Origin: Moringa oleifera
Lineage: Eukaryota > Streptophyta > Magnoliopsida > Brassicales > Moringaceae
Length of the DNA: 64,000 nucleotides
Assembly (NCBI GenBank): GCA_021397835.1
Contig: JAJFZO010000028.1
Coordinates: 3,581,501-3,645,500 of the forward strand
Direction: 5' to 3'
In this document: positions 24,646 to 37,547 of the stretch, piece after piece
Layout: each line of letters opens with the position of its first letter
Numbering within the stretch: the first letter of the stretch is position 1
Translations under genes and position numbers: made by a program
The notes under the pieces: generated by a model
Told to the model about the DNA's origin: nothing
The model's input: the letters and a program-made list of their open reading frames with translations, nothing else
Databases searched by the model: none

Positions 24646-25399
24646 TAAAGGTCCATGTAATTTTGCAACATTTTATTCTACATATCATCTTGAGCTTGGG
24701 ATATTTTTGCCTAAGCCACTTCAATTCTCTTAATCCTTGCGTGATAATCTTCCATATTTTCTTGTGATTGGAATCTTGATCAAGTGTCGTATTTTTAATG
24801 ATCAAACCTTTCTTTGTTTTTCCTATTATAATTTTTGAAATATGTGCATTTGTTTCCTTTAGTTGCAACAGATCAAGCATATTTGATGCATGTCTTATTC
24901 GGGTCTATAATCTTCAACCTAGCCATGGTTGTACCTTAGGTTGAATAGATGTATTGGTTATGCAAGGAAAGATCGACTTCTAGAGGTTCCCAAATTCCTT
25001 TCATCGAACTAATGAGAGCTCTCTAAAATGGTATTATTATCGTGATGGTGAATAACGTCTAGGATTAACAATACCTTTTAGGTTCAATCTGAATGAAACA
25101 CTTCACCAGTTTTGTGAAGGAGAGGTTTCTTCTCGGCTACACATATTTTTCTTAAAAGGTGAAGCTTGAGTTTAAAGCCTATGTTATGCTTTGTGGTGTG
25201 TGCTATGTTATGAGCAGTTATTAAAGCAAATAAGACATAAGAAGAAAAAAGTAAAGGATAAATACAAAGCAAGAAAGAAATCAAGATTTTAGCCTGACCC
25301 TCTGTGAAGCTAGAGATTTTGGGCTTGTCATTAATGGAGTCCTTAGCTATCAACAATCGAGAAAACTCATAGCATGAGAAAATGTCAAGAGTCGTCATT
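24646..25399 (-). other. E2 leader region
   Basis: Lies between the antisense ORF fragment and the primer-site region. A 114-codon minus frame at 25,428-25,084 is open but looks accidental: it covers sequence related to the E1 leader (CTTTGTGGTGTGTGC near 25,190; compare 13,340). At 25,382-25,398 the minus strand reads TGACGACTCTTGAC, a degraded match to a tRNA-Arg-type primer site. Confidence 0.45.
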
Positions 25400-27758
25400 A
25401 ATCTTTTTTGGGTGTGATTGGCCACCATCCTAAAATAAAACTAACTGATAAAAAAAAAAGTTGAGATTCTAGGTATGAGAGCTAGTTATGCTTGGAAAAG
25501 GATTAACACTCCTAGAACACCTAAAAGTAAGTACCATTTTGATTCAATTTTTTCATGAAAGCTAGTTTAGGAATATTTTGATCAAAGTACTCAAAACTTC
25601 ATATTGCCCCATCTCGATGTACTAAAATAATTTTTAAAAAAATAAAAAAACGGTTTACACTAGTTCACCTATTTTCTTTTCAAAACTAAATGGTTAGAAA
25701 TCATATATATAATATTTTCTATTTTAAGAGAAAATAAATTTTAAAAAATAATAAAAATATTCCCTTTTCCTATAACATGAGTTACCTATGTACCAACATA
25801 TTGAATAGATCAAAACATATAACTTAACAAAAACCTAGTGATAATTAACTTAACTCAAGCAAATTTTATTCAAAAAAGTAAATATGCTATAATCAATTGA
25901 TAGAAGAAGTGAGATTGAATACCTCTTGAAAACGCCTATACTTTTCGTAGTATTCCTTCATTCTTTAATATAAACAGCCATAGAATTTCAATGGGAATTC
26001 TTTTGGAAAGAAATGAAAACTATGAAAATTATAAAGAAATTTCTTTTAGAGAACTTTGTCTTGCTTCCTATGAATATGTAAGATTGTAATGAGAACATTA
26101 GATCCATGTATGATGTCTGCAACTGAAATATTGATGTTTATTTATAGGATTTCAATGGCGCAGGTTAGCATCAAATGACAAGCAATGCAATATGCCGAGT
26201 AACATCTGTGTTCAAGCTCAACAGAGACTGCATCACTTCGTGAGGTCTACGAAGACTTTTCCATGATGTTTTGTTAAATCTGACTTGATTTTGACACTTT
26301 TGACTTCGTCTAAGTGAATTATAAGCTTCAATTTATGCCTTTACTTTGATAGCTCAGGTATGCCCAGTTAATTTTCATTGCATCACTCATTTCCTTCAAG
26401 CCAAAGGCTTAATCTTGATTTTTGGTTGTGATTTTTTGTTTTATTTGTATTTCAAGGATGTTTACAATCTACTTCATCATTTTGTCTCCCTCTATGTAAT
26501 TTTTCATCTTAAATCTCAGTTAATTTTATGAAAAATTTGAATATGTTAGGCTATAAAGATTGCTACATGCATTACCTTCGTATGCGCTGCCACGTTAATA
26601 GTTTTCCTTTCTCGAAAGCAAAGTACTACCACATTAGTAGTAGTGCTTCCAATGACAAGGTGTCATTTCATTAGCTCTATTGCTAACTGTTCAGGTTTAC
26701 TAGCATGTTGAACCTTTCACAAAGAGTATTCCCATGGCAGACTCTAATTCTTGATCTAAGCTTTGAATTTTAAATCTTAATGATAGGAGGAATCTTGATC
26801 CTAGACTTGATGGTAGAAAATCCAGATCTTAATTTTGAACTTTTAAGTTCAGATGATATGAAAAAACCTAATCTCAAAATGTGATGGTGAAAATTCTTAA
26901 TTGTAATTTCAAAGATTGAAAATCCTAATCGAGATGATGTTGGTCTTCAAACTTTAATGATCTAGAGATTTTTGAACGTGACTTCAAAGATGGGGAACTC
27001 TAATTCGGATGTTGTTGATAGAAATTCTTGATCTTAATTTTGAACTTTAAACTCTAACTAAGAAAAATGTTTGATCTCGATCTTGATTTCTAACTTCAAA
27101 TCTCAATCTAGAAAATACTCTTAACCTTAAGCTAAAAGGAAATCTGAATTTGAATCTTCTATTTCGAACCTCGGTTTGGGTAAATTTTTTAGCTTGACTA
27201 GAGGAAAATAAGTCCCAATCTATGTTTCTAATTTGAATCTTGATTTAAGGAAACTCTTGATCTTCAGTTGGAAAAAGAAGAAGTCTCGGTCTATGTCTTC
27301 ATTTTGAACATTGACCTAAAAAAACTCCAAATCTTGACTAGATAAAAAGAAATCTTAATTTAAATCTTCACTTTGAACCCCGATCTTAAGCTGAAAATAT
27401 GGAGTTAAAGCCTGATTGCAATCAAATCATGTTTATATCTCTCAGCCTATGCCAATTTTATCCTTGTTATATTGAACCCAATGCAAAAGTAACCATTTCA
27501 ATCTAGAGAACCATTATGGGTGCTGTTGAAGGCAAAGTCTTCCACTGGCAGTTTGAAAGGACCTCAAATGAGAACCCACGTGACTTAGCCTAGTTCCTTG
27601 CATTTCTCTAAAAATCTAGTTTGTCCATCATCAAACCTCTTTTAGACACCTTTCTTCAAAGTCCTCTAAAAGCAACCTAAAAAACATGTTCTTTAAGCTG
27701 CAAAGTGATAATAGCACCTTTAATCCAATGTTTTGAATGAGGGTGAATTTTGGGTATC
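25400..27758 (-). repeat. E2 right (5') LTR
   Basis: The outer edge at 27,758 is where similarity with the left copy ends (minus-strand start TGTCGATACCC). The inner edge is set by the primer-like TGACGACTC on the minus strand near 25,395. The stretch 26,740-27,400 is a tract of diverged phrases such as AATCTTGATCTTAATTTTG and CTTCAAATCTCAATCTAG, shared with the left copy at 18,010-18,680. The inner 25.4-26.3 kb has no clear counterpart on the left, so the LTR length of about 2.36 kb is approximate. Confidence 0.55.
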
Positions 27759-30361
27759 GACACCCACTAAGGTCACTCTAGTTGGGGTCACTCTTGAAGC
27801 AAGCAATGTCTTAAACGAGCCTGAGTTTGAAGCCCTGATCTCAGATCAAGCAACAACCCCTTCTAAAATTATAGCAAAAATATCAATCACAATTCCTAGA
27901 AGCTTGAGCTAATGAATCCTTTTCTTTTATGTCAAACTTGTACTCCTTCTTTATTATGAATAAAAGTTTCCCTATTTTTTTTTTCAATTTAGTGCCAATG
28001 AACTGACTTTTTGCTGATCTGATCTAATGCATCTCAAAACCAATCTGAGTAGGTCTCGATCCAACCTTTAATTTCAATCTTAAGGCTCCATGCCGATCTT
28101 GATACTTATAATCAATGTCCCGATCTCAATGTCAATAATTGTCCTAACCTTAGCATAGGCACTATTGCAATCATGATCTCTTTTTGGCAGTCGTTTTTGT
28201 GTCATGACTCCGACCTCAATCATAAATATAAAACAATTATCTTGAACTTGGTGCTTAAAAACATAAGCCTAATCATGAACAAACTCAATCTTGAACTAAA
28301 GCCTAGTCTTATACTCTGTTGATACTTAATTTATTTCAAACACTTAACATAATCATTAAGTAAAATTTAGATCTTTACAATCACTCATTAAGAACTCATG
28401 GAATCATTGATCTCATGGATCTTTTATTTTCATCATTACAATCCATTGTACATTAACAAGTTCACATAATTAAATAAATGGAGGATCATACCTACTATCC
28501 TAAAATCTTGGAAGATGTTGTACCTCTGCCAAGAACACTTCAAGATCAAATCTCCCCAATATTGAAACTAAGTTTCAAGAAAGTTAGAAAACAATAGAGA
28601 GCAATTTTTACTTAAAAATAAATAAATGAATGTGTGAAGATCCTTTAACATGGACTTCTAAGGTTATTTATAAAAAAATCTTAAGGCAAAAGCTTGCCAA
28701 AATTTTAAAGTTGGTTTATAAGAAGAGGATAATAATGCATTATAATCTATGTTGGTTAAACTATGATTGAGGTATAAAATGTGCACCTTCATTGAATCTT
28801 CTATAACCTTCTTACTAATCGAAGATCATGTTTATCAAAGTTCTCAACACTTTATGTATTCCCAAAACCTTCATCATAACATCAAGTCAAGTTTTTAGAT
28901 CCAACGTGAGGTCGACATCAATCAACATCAATTACCCATAACCTAACATAAGATCGAGTCAAGACACCATTAAGATGACTTCCAAGATGATGTGAGATTA
29001 GATTACAACTCCCTTTAGGATAACTTTATGTGTTATCTAAGATCAGAGCAATGTTTTGCCTTTGCGTTGAGTAACATCTTTAATACTGATCACCACATGT
29101 CACACACTGGTTAGATTCGCAATCATATCTCATATAGAGTCTTGAGCTGTAGCCTTTTCATCTTTCAAACAAATCTATCATTAATCTCATATCTTTCATC
29201 TGGTTACCTTATTTTCCTTCATACTACTTCTCTATTATGATTGATTTGACATTTTCTTTTGTAAAAAATGTTAGCAAAAGATGACATAAATTAGCCCGAT
29301 CAATGTTAAACAAAAGATAATAACCATCTCACTCCAGTAACCAACCAACAAGATCGAGAGCTGATTCCCAATTCAATCAAGGCATCTCTATATCATGAGT
29401 GGGTAACTAGCCTTAATTTAATAGTAATAATAGACCAGGCAAGCCCATTCTTAAGTCTTCAATAAGAAAGGCAAAGTTGTTGTCAATTATACCGAATGCC
29501 AAAGCTACAATCCTCACCAATTTTGCTATAGGAATATAACATATGAGTGTGATAAACATTTTAAGTAAACCACTCCCTCAACTTTTAGTCTACTCAGCCA
29601 TAGATTTGTTTTACCTAGGCTAGAACATTAAACCCACTAAGAACAACCCATTTGTGGCATTTGCATTCAAGAAGCTAAACAAATTCACACTTATGAAGAT
29701 TGGGAACAGCTTCAAGGACTTGAATGACAAGCAAAAGTCTTTATCACGTCAATCGGGTAATTTTTACTTTTCATTTTTTCCTTTTTTTTTTTTTGAGTAT
29801 TCAAAGATTTCCCAATCTAACATCATCCTTGTTTGTAGTTAGCTAACGAGGTAACCTTCATAAATGAAAAATATGAGCTTACCAATAAAGCTATAATCGA
29901 AGTTATTCATGATGTGGTTAAAGGAAATAAATCCACTTCAAATGCATTGGACCGAGCCAAAGCCATGCTGATAACAAACTAAGCAATATGGCAAAAAAAA
30001 AAAAACACCAAGAAGCAATGGCCAAGCCCTAGAAAAATGATGTTGGAGAGTACTTGGCCTGCTATGTCTTTGACAATGAAGTGGTAAAGTGGGCTATTAA
30101 GCTCTTTCTTATTCCTTAATAAGACCTCCTTGATCAAATTAAAGGACTTTATGATTTTAAGTTAAGGTCATTAGGGAATGGTAAAGATGCTCAAGTTGTC
30201 GATCCCATATAAGTTGAAGAGGCCATCACTAAAGCACCAGTTGTAGTAATAACTCTTGAGGTGTCGATCTCAAACGAACTGATCATAGACTTGACAACAA
30301 CTCCAGCTGATCATATCAACTCTTGCAACTCAATTATATATTTTGTTTTTATTTTTGTAAC
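27759..30361 (+). other. Inter-element sequence with a transposon ORF remnant at its right end
   Basis: 27.76-29.6 kb shows no gene. From about 29,640 to 30,340 the plus strand is fairly open: FVAFAFKKLNKFTLMKIGNSF, a gap at 29,760-29,840 that looks intron-like or inserted (poly-T), then KYELTNKAIIEVIHDVV, then YLACYVFDNEVVKWAIKLF and LLDQIKGLYDFK after further breaks. It looks like the middle and tail of a decayed transposon protein, perhaps the antisense-ORF type, and ends where the E3 LTR begins. Confidence 0.4.
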
Positions 30362-32060
30362 TGTAGACACCTAATTTTAGCTTTAAATCGGAAGAAGCTC
30401 AAATGGCTTAAGTGATAAGTCAACTTCAATATTAGGTTTATACTCTAGAGTGGGATCAAGATTATCCATCACATTGAAACATTGAGATTATGCTATCAAA
30501 TGATAGATCATACATCCTTTACAATGATGTAAGGTCCAAAATAGTTTGAGCACACACTACCCCTATGCAAGGTCTAGTTTAGCTCAATGAACACGTTTTA
30601 ACCACAATGTGGACTACCCAATGACAAATTGAAAATAATTGAACCTTGATGTCAAGTTGAAAATAATGTAATGATAATGTCAAGTCAGGTATGGCCAATG
30701 AGTGCATATTCTAATGCAGTACTCCGATATGGTTATCCCAGCATGGATTATCCGATATAGATTACATTAAGGTGGAATATCCTGATATGGTTATCTTGAT
30801 GTGTTTTACTTTGATATAGTTATCCCAGCATGGATCACCCCAACATGGAGTATTTCCAGATGGATTATCCAAATGCAGATTATCTCGATATAGACTACGC
30901 CAATGTCACATTGGGATTGAAGTATATAGCTATAGTTTAGAGAGGAAAAATCACGAAAGCTCAAGAAACAAATTTTGAACATCAAGATTGGGTTGATTCC
31001 AAACTCATTCGTATAGAACGTGCATCATCCAATAAAAGAATTTCAAATTTCAAATTTGGATTGGTCACACTATAGCTTCTTTTTCTTTACAGTAGAGTTT
31101 TCAAATATTTAGTGGACCTTATCTTATATTGCCTTATAAATAGACCGCCCATTTAACAATGAGGAAAGAGGGGTCGAAAAAAGAAAAATTAGAATCAATA
31201 GCTATCAACCAAAAATGCATCATTATCAAATAGTGATTAATCAGAAAAATAAGGATTAACAATTAATTAATCATGGAGAATCAAGGAGATAAAAGCAATT
31301 ATCAATCATTAATTAAATTAGAAAGCGGGAGAAGAGAAATCCAGTAACCATAAAGCAATGGAAACTTCCGAATTGAACACGAATGATCAAATCCCTACTA
31401 TAGATTTCTGAAGAATGACATTGTGAAGCTCAAAAGTTTTCTATGGGAAACTCTCTTTAAGATTTGTCATCCTGTAGGTTAACAAAGACAATCCAAAAAC
31501 TAATTGAATGTTTTATTACTCTACAACCATTATTTTGAGAAAGTGAATAAAAGTTGCTCTTTTATGTTTTATTTCTCTATTAGTTATTTAATCTGTATGC
31601 ATTCTATGTTTTATTAAAAAGGTCATTTAGTAAAAAGGAATTTCACAAAGTTCAATTTTTAATCTTCAAAATATTTTGTTTTTTTTTTAAGAATCAAAGG
31701 CTTATTATCGACTAAACCAAATTTTTTATATAAAATTGCATAATAATTATATCTTACGATCAATTTCAAGTCGTTATAAACCAAAAATATGAGATCATTA
31801 TATTCAATGATACTAATTCCTAGGCATTGTGGGGGTGCCAATCCTTTCCCACATATAACCAAATCCGTAGCAAAAATCATCTAATAAAGTAAACTTGTGC
31901 CCTAGTTTTAAAACATGAAGGTCACTCATTTTCTTTCTTAAAGTTTTCAAATGGGACTAGTGGCCAATCACACCATAGAAAAAAAAAAAAGATTATTAGC
32001 AACTCTAAAAAGAAATTTTCTCATACTCTGCCTCTTCGCCTAAAAAAAGTATGGGTATGA
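30362..32060 (+). repeat. E3 5' LTR
   Basis: Starts TGTAGACACCTAATTTTAGC and is colinear with 37,548-38,923. It contains a tract at about 30,720-30,900 of near-repeats of GATATGGTTATCCCAGCATG and GGATTATCC. It carries about 500 bases (31,142-31,640) missing from the right LTR and lacks about 130 bases present there (38,165-38,290). The right edge is placed just before the primer site. Confidence 0.8.
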
Positions 32061-32064
32061 AAGT

Positions 32065-32083
32065 TAGCGACTCCACTTGGGAC
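32065..32083 (+). promoter_or_regulatory. E3 primer binding site, tRNA-Arg type
   Basis: The sequence TAGCGACTCCACTTGGGAC differs at two positions from TGGCGACTCCACTGGGGAC, the complement of a plant tRNA-Arg 3' end. A tRNA-Arg primer is described for Ogre elements, which agrees with the Tat placement. Confidence 0.65.
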
Positions 32084-33000
32084 TTTTTTTTTTTAAGTCA
32101 AGCTGAACTAAGTAGAATTCATCTCATACTTTGAAATTTTAATTTGACTATGATCCAGATTGTACATACCTGATTTATGGTTGAGAAAACCCAATATCAT
32201 GTCGAGAATGCTCAACCAAAGATCATTTTTTGTTTGCATTATTTTGAATCTATAAATTTTACTAGATGTATCCGATGCTAGGTCGAGAATTTTAACATGA
32301 TGCATCTATTCTTGACCTCAAGTCTAGTATATTCACATCTTTCACTGAACATATACATGCTTTCTGCTATTGCTTCGCATGGAAACTTCATTCATTCATG
32401 TTCATGCATATGCATAGAGTTGAACTCGAGCTTAGTCCTTTGTGGTGTACAACCTATTTAGGAGGGATGAAAAAACGTAAGCATTTGAGAGATAACATAA
32501 TATCTGTATACGTTGTGCACCTTATCCTACCCAGATCTTACTCCATGAATCGGTATCTCTTTCAGGATCCTTTTTAGTGTTTGTATTTGTGGTATTGATG
32601 ATCAAAGGTGTAGGAAGATCTGGGGGCTTAAAGCTTTTTAAAATCCAAGGATCTGATCTCACGTCAAGCCTGCATATAAAAAAAGCCCTAGGTTAGCCTT
32701 ATTAAGATTTTGCAAAACCATCAAGTCACGAAGGTAGCTGAAAATAAGAATATAAAAGTGTTGACTATAGTTGCTTTGTTCATGTTTCATGACGATGGGA
32801 ATCAAAATGTTAGATCATTATAAAAATAAAAAGAATTGTTTTATCTTGGATTTGAGAATTGCAATAAGCAGATTGAGAGATTCAGTTTAAGTGTAAACAG
32901 GAGAGAGAATGTTGGTTTTATGATGATTTAAACACTATACCTTTCCAATGTCCATTTTCATACATACATGCTTGCATTTGTTATTGATTCTTTAAATTAA
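32084..33000 (+). other. E3 leader
   Basis: Noncoding stretch between primer site and gag. It is related in reverse complement to E1 at 13,100-13,690, with shared phrases such as CCTTTGTGGTGTACAACC near 32,440, ACTCCATGAATCGG near 32,540 and AGGAAGATCTGGGGGC near 32,610. No gene seen. Confidence 0.6.
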
Positions 33001-34540
33001 TTGAAGAAAATAGGCAAAGCTAAGCAATATCTAGTCACCAAGAAGTACAATCTTAGATCTAAAAATCTAGACAAAGGGTAAATCGATAATCAGTTAGCCA
33101 TAATTAAGAGACTTGAGTGAATTGAAGCTAAAATCTAAACTGAATAAGAGGTCCTCAATGAAAGAATGATGAAAGATCACCAAGAATTACAAAACTCAAT
33201 GCAAGCTTAGTTTCAACAGATGATGACATCTTTTGACATGGTCTTAAAAAGAATGGATCTTGTGGAAGCTTAAGTCCTTGAGAGAAACATTTCCTTGGGA
33301 AACTTTCATACCCAACCTTATAAGTCCACCCATAGCAAAGATGTCTCTAAGTCTAGCTGTAGTAAAGGTGTCTCTAAGTCCAACTATAATAGAGGTGTCT
33401 CAGAATTAAGAAAAAAAAACAACAATAGAATATATCTAAGATATGGATGATCAGCTTGAATATGAGAAAATGGGGATTATTGACGTCATAAATTAGGACC
33501 TTTTGGCCAAAGTTGAATACTTGACAGAACAAATGAAAAATCTCAAGCAAGAGTGTAAAGTAAGTGGGATCAATATAACTAAGCTCAGATTAGTGTCGGA
33601 GTTGGTGATACCATCATAATTCAAAACACTCGACTTTGACAAATATGATAACATAGGATGCCCTTGTACCTATTTAAAAATGTATTTACACAAAATGCAC
33701 GAGTATAAGTTGATCAAAAGCTCTTGATTCACTATTTTCAAGACAACTTAAAAGAAAAAGCTTTGAAGTGGTACACGAATCGGGAGCCCTCTAAGATTCT
33801 CTCTTGGAGAGACTTAACTAATGCTTTCCTAATCCATTACTAACATGTAGAAGAATTAACGCTTCATCGAGTCATGCTCTAGAACATATTCAAAAGAACA
33901 ATGAGATTTAAAAGAATATGCAATCTAATGGCGAGAGATAGCTACAAGAATTCAGCCTACACTCACTGAAGCAAAGTTTTTGCAAACCTTCTTGTAAACT
34001 TTACACCCCCCATTCTATTCTCATATGGTTTCCATGGTAAAAGAAAATTTCACCAAGATTGTCCAAACTAGTGAATTCATAGAAATGCATTTTGAACTGG
34101 GAGATTAAATGATTTTACTGTGAGAAAAGTTCCTGTAACAAAAAAGGAAAAAGAGGAAACAAATCATATTGCTCAACCAAGTTTTTAAAAAACTGCAAAA
34201 AAACCTCAAATTTAAATAGAAGGCCTCGACTCACCCAATCTCGATGACTTATTCATATTTATACCTAAACTTATTAGGGCCAAGGTTAATAGAGCCAACA
34301 TCTGAAAACCTTTACAAGCTTCTTATCCTCCATGGTATAATCCGATGGTAAGTTGTCAATATTGTTTCGGAGCTGTGGGACATAATATAGAAAACTACCG
34401 TGTATTCAAGTTCAAACTTCAGTCTTTAATAGATGCAGAATCACTAAATTTTGAATTAAAAAATGCCAAAGGAGAAAAAGAAAAAGAGGAGAAACTTGAC
34501 ATCAAGGACTCAATGACGCATAGTTTATAGATTATCGAAA
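33000..34540 (+). pseudogene. E3 gag, broken
   Basis: From about 33,000 a coiled-coil-like segment (ERMMKDHQELQNSMQA) leads to the capsid-like part at about 33,590-33,850: FDKYDNIGCPCTYLKMYLHK, MHEYKLIK, then frame-shifted pieces matching the rest of the domain. At 34,345-34,530 an open frame reads CQYCFGAVGHNIENYRVFKF, a zinc-knuckle relic (C..C....GH..E....F) in which the last Cys is replaced by Tyr. Several stops interrupt it. Confidence 0.8.
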
Positions 34541-35880
34541 AGCCTTAGGATGAACTTTCAAATTAGTGAGTTTGTACTTACATGGTGAACCGTTGAAATC
34601 GCTAGATACATTTGGAAAAATCCAAGAAAAAAGGGAGCATAAATGGGAATTGTTTGGTGTGAACTCAAAGATTTGTTTTACACGTTCTTATTTTGTTTTA
34701 CTTTTGGTTAGATGGAAACAAGATGTATTTCCTTCTTAATTAATAATAGCCCTTTTCTTTGCTTCTATCCTAGTTAGTCCTGAAATTAAATTTCATTTCT
34801 TAAAATTCTTTATGTCACATACTTATGGTTCAAGATATCTGATTGTGAATACCTTGATGTCAAAGACTAACAATCTATAATTAGAAGGAAAAGGTTCATT
34901 AGAAAATCTTGATACTAAGGAATATGATGAAAGTAATGAACTTTCATTGGGAAAAAAAAAAGAACTCACCCTACGAGGAAGAGATGATCATCCTGTTCCA
35001 TGATGTGATGCACAAATCTATAAAGGTGTAGCCAAGTCCAAAAGAGATGATGCCACATTGAAGACTTAAGAAAACTCTTTGAAAGGTTAAAGTGATATAA
35101 GCTCATATTAAATGTTGATAAATGCAAAAGATTGCTAGAATTTGATGGAAAAGATATTCAAGTAGATTTGAGCAAGATGAAATAATTCAGAATCTGCCTT
35201 CTTCAAGAACAATCAAAAAGACGGGGGGATTCTAGAAAAATAATAATAATAATAATAAACTAGGTTTCTAGATTCATATTTGTGATCTTATCCCTTTGGC
35301 TATTCCGAAAGCATAATCTCGAATAATGGAATAAGCAAAGCCATTAATGTAGCTAACATAACTGTTGAGAAGATTACCAGGGAGATTACATTGACCCTAT
35401 AAAGACTAGCATGAAAAGCTTCCCTCAGCTTTATTGACTTACAAAACAAACGTTAGAATTTATTGGGTCAACCTTTTATTTCTCTAGGACATGGAACATA
35501 AGTTATATTCCCCATTGAAATAAAAGTTCATCATTGAGAATGATAAAGGAAGCACAGTCTAATGAAGACATGTTAATTGAATCTGATAGAAAGAAAAAGA
35601 TTAAGAGCTTTGTGTTATGGGAAATTGTATGAGAGGAGAATAAAGCAAACTTGTAATAAGAGAAATCACCTAAGAGTTTTCAAATAAGGAAATTTGGAGC
35701 TAAAAAGGATACCTAATTAAGTTTCAGATCCTAGAGGAAAATGGGCACCCAATTAGGATAGACAATATGTTGGAGAAAGCATTTTTAGACATGGCTTTAA
35801 CATTTCTAAAAATGGGTGGTTTTGTTCTTTTCAATCTAGTGAATTCAAACATCATTAAGAAATACTATGTTTAAGATGAT
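34541..35880 (+). pseudogene. E3 pol remnants (RT scrap and integrase end)
   Basis: Near 34,980-35,110 the plus strand reads in pieces EEMIILFHDVMHKSIKV, then EDLRKLFERLK, matching the RT stretch around the YxDD box, although the YVDD segment itself is lost. Near 35,200-35,310 are RT thumb scraps. At about 35,715-35,875 come DPRGKWAPN and, in another frame, YVGESIF/VEKAFLDMALTFLKMGG and NIIKKYYV, matching the integrase C-terminus and stop region. Protease, RNase H and the integrase core are not visible. Confidence 0.75.
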
Positions 35881-36780
35881 TAGAGCCAAAAATAATACCT
35901 CGAAAGGTAGTCTCAAAAAAAATGTGCTAAAAACCTGAAAAAGCGATCTGATCATACAATGGAAGTTTTCAATAAGGGAAAGAGACAACTATGAATCTCA
36001 TTCGACCAAGATCAAATAAAAGCAAGGAATCAGAGGTATTGAGCAGTCAAGAGAGAAACTAAACATGACATATTTTACCTTGTGCAACATCACAAATAGA
36101 GCTACCAAAGCATTTCTTACCCTTCATTTCTCATTCTTTTTGTCTCGTATAAAATTTCGTGAATAAAGCTATTAAGCATTTATGCTCAATGTTTCTTCTT
36201 ACCTTCTCTTTCCAAAAAAAAAAAAAAGAATCTGCAGAGTTATTTTTTGAATACCACAATCACAGTGAATAATTTGTTTAAATTGAATCTTAAAAGGTAT
36301 ACACTGAGTTCTTCTTCTAAAAAGACTAGATAAGTGAAAAAATACAAGGGAAAATCCCTTCAAGGTTTGAGAGTGGTATGATTCGAAAGAATGGAATGTG
36401 AAAGAATGTGTTTCAAGATGATATTTTAATTGTTTCAACTAGGTTCACTAATAACAAGGATAAACTTGCAAATTGAAAATATGAAGATAATTGGATTGCA
36501 AAGCTTTGCTTAAAAAAAATGTGCATCATGCATACACAAACATTTGCATTGAAAAATTGCATTCTCTTGATGATTTCCTAAAGGAAAAGCTAAGATAGGA
36601 TATTGCAAAAAGTTGGAAAAATCCTTAATGAAGTTAAAACTTTTCACTCCTAGTGGAAGAAATCTTAATTGATGAAGAACTCATCACATATAAAATTCTA
36701 TCAAAATTTCAAAGAAGATCCAAATAGTTAAAGACAACAACTTAGGGTAGCCTCAACAATTCAGTACACCAAGGTGAATA
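35881..36780 (+). other. E3 3' noncoding region before the array
   Basis: No gene. Part of 35,880-36,120 corresponds, in reverse complement, to the sequence next to the E1 integrase end (AAGAGACAACTATGAATCTC at 35,981 against GAGATTCATAGTTGTCTC near 3,908). This shows that E1 and E3 share this 3' region. A poly-A run lies at 36,215-36,228. Confidence 0.5.
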
Positions 36781-37300
36781 TAAATTTCCTATTGATAGAT
36801 TACAAAGTCAAAACAATGGAACAAAAGTGAATAGCATCCTAGAATGTTGAAGAATAATTTTAACAACCTAATTGCCATAAATTGAAGATGATTTCGATGA
36901 AAGATGAGATATTTCTCTATATAGTTAAAAAATATCTAACGAGAGAGAGTGTTTACAAAACATGTTAAGGGAGAATTTCAACAGCTAAATTACAATACAT
37001 TAAAGATGAATCTGATGGAAGATGAGATATTTCTCTACAATACCGAATGAATTTTGATAGGAGACAGCATTTGTAAAGCACATCGAAGAAGAATTTTGAT
37101 AGTCAAATTGCCACACATCAAAAATAATTTTAATGGAAAATGAGATATTTTTCTACAACGTCGAATGACAAATATAACAGGAGATAGCATTTTAAAAGCA
37201 CATCGAGGGAGAATTTTGACAACTGAATCATCATACATCGAGAATGAGATCGATGGAAGATGAAACCTTTCAAAAATTTTTCATACATTGTACATCAAAG
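36780..37300 (+). repeat. E3 3' tandem array, about 118-bp units
   Basis: The phrase AAGATGAGATATTTCTCTA starts at 36,901 and 37,019, and diverged forms start at 37,137 and 37,257, giving spacings of 118, 118 and 120. Each unit also has AAGCACATCGAGGGAGAATTTTGAC or a similar phrase. It is related in reverse complement to the E2 array at 19,480-20,215. Confidence 0.8.
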
Positions 37301-37438
37301 ACGATTCCAATAAGAGACAGGAACCTTATATCATTAAAAGATGAGCAACAACTTTTCATGAAATAAAAGTGGAGACCTTTCATCTGAAGTTGAGGAAGAA
37401 CTCTAATGGAAGATATTAGAATCCTTAAACAAAAAAAA

Positions 37439-37456
37439 GGGGGGGGGGGAGGGGGG
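37439..37456 (+). repeat. G-run: 11 G, A, 6 G
   Basis: An almost pure guanine run of 17 G in 18 bases follows a poly-A stretch just before the E3 right LTR. A purine tract just inside the 3' LTR is where a retroelement polypurine tract lies, but this one is about 90 bases from the LTR edge and is unusually G-rich. Confidence 0.7.
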
Positions 37457-37547
37457 AGAAAGAAGGTAAATGTTTAAAGCTTAAAATTAAGTGATCTTTA
37501 GTGTTTACACTATTCTTACTTCTCAAAAATAGGCGAAAAGACGTAGT

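Larger units (their letters stand above)
16430..27758 (-). mobile_element. Rearranged Ty3/gypsy retrotransposon E2, Tat-like
   Basis: Two direct copies of an LTR-like sequence flank minus-strand retroelement scraps. Both copies end similarly at their high-coordinate side: about 19,045 (...ATATTAACA) and about 27,758 (...GGTATCGACA), so the minus-strand LTR begins TGTCGATACCC. Between them are an integrase end (about 20,870-21,365), a possible RT N-terminal scrap (about 21,860-21,980), gag remains (about 22,700-23,800), two tandem arrays and an antisense ORF fragment. The left LTR copy is interrupted by about 1.2 kb, including a second copy of the antisense ORF region, so the element is not a simple insertion. 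Confidence 0.65.

Noticed and set aside
25084..25428. 114-codon minus-strand frame in the E2 leader
   Set aside because: Sequence corresponds to the noncoding leader shared with E1 and E3; no motif or conservation as protein.
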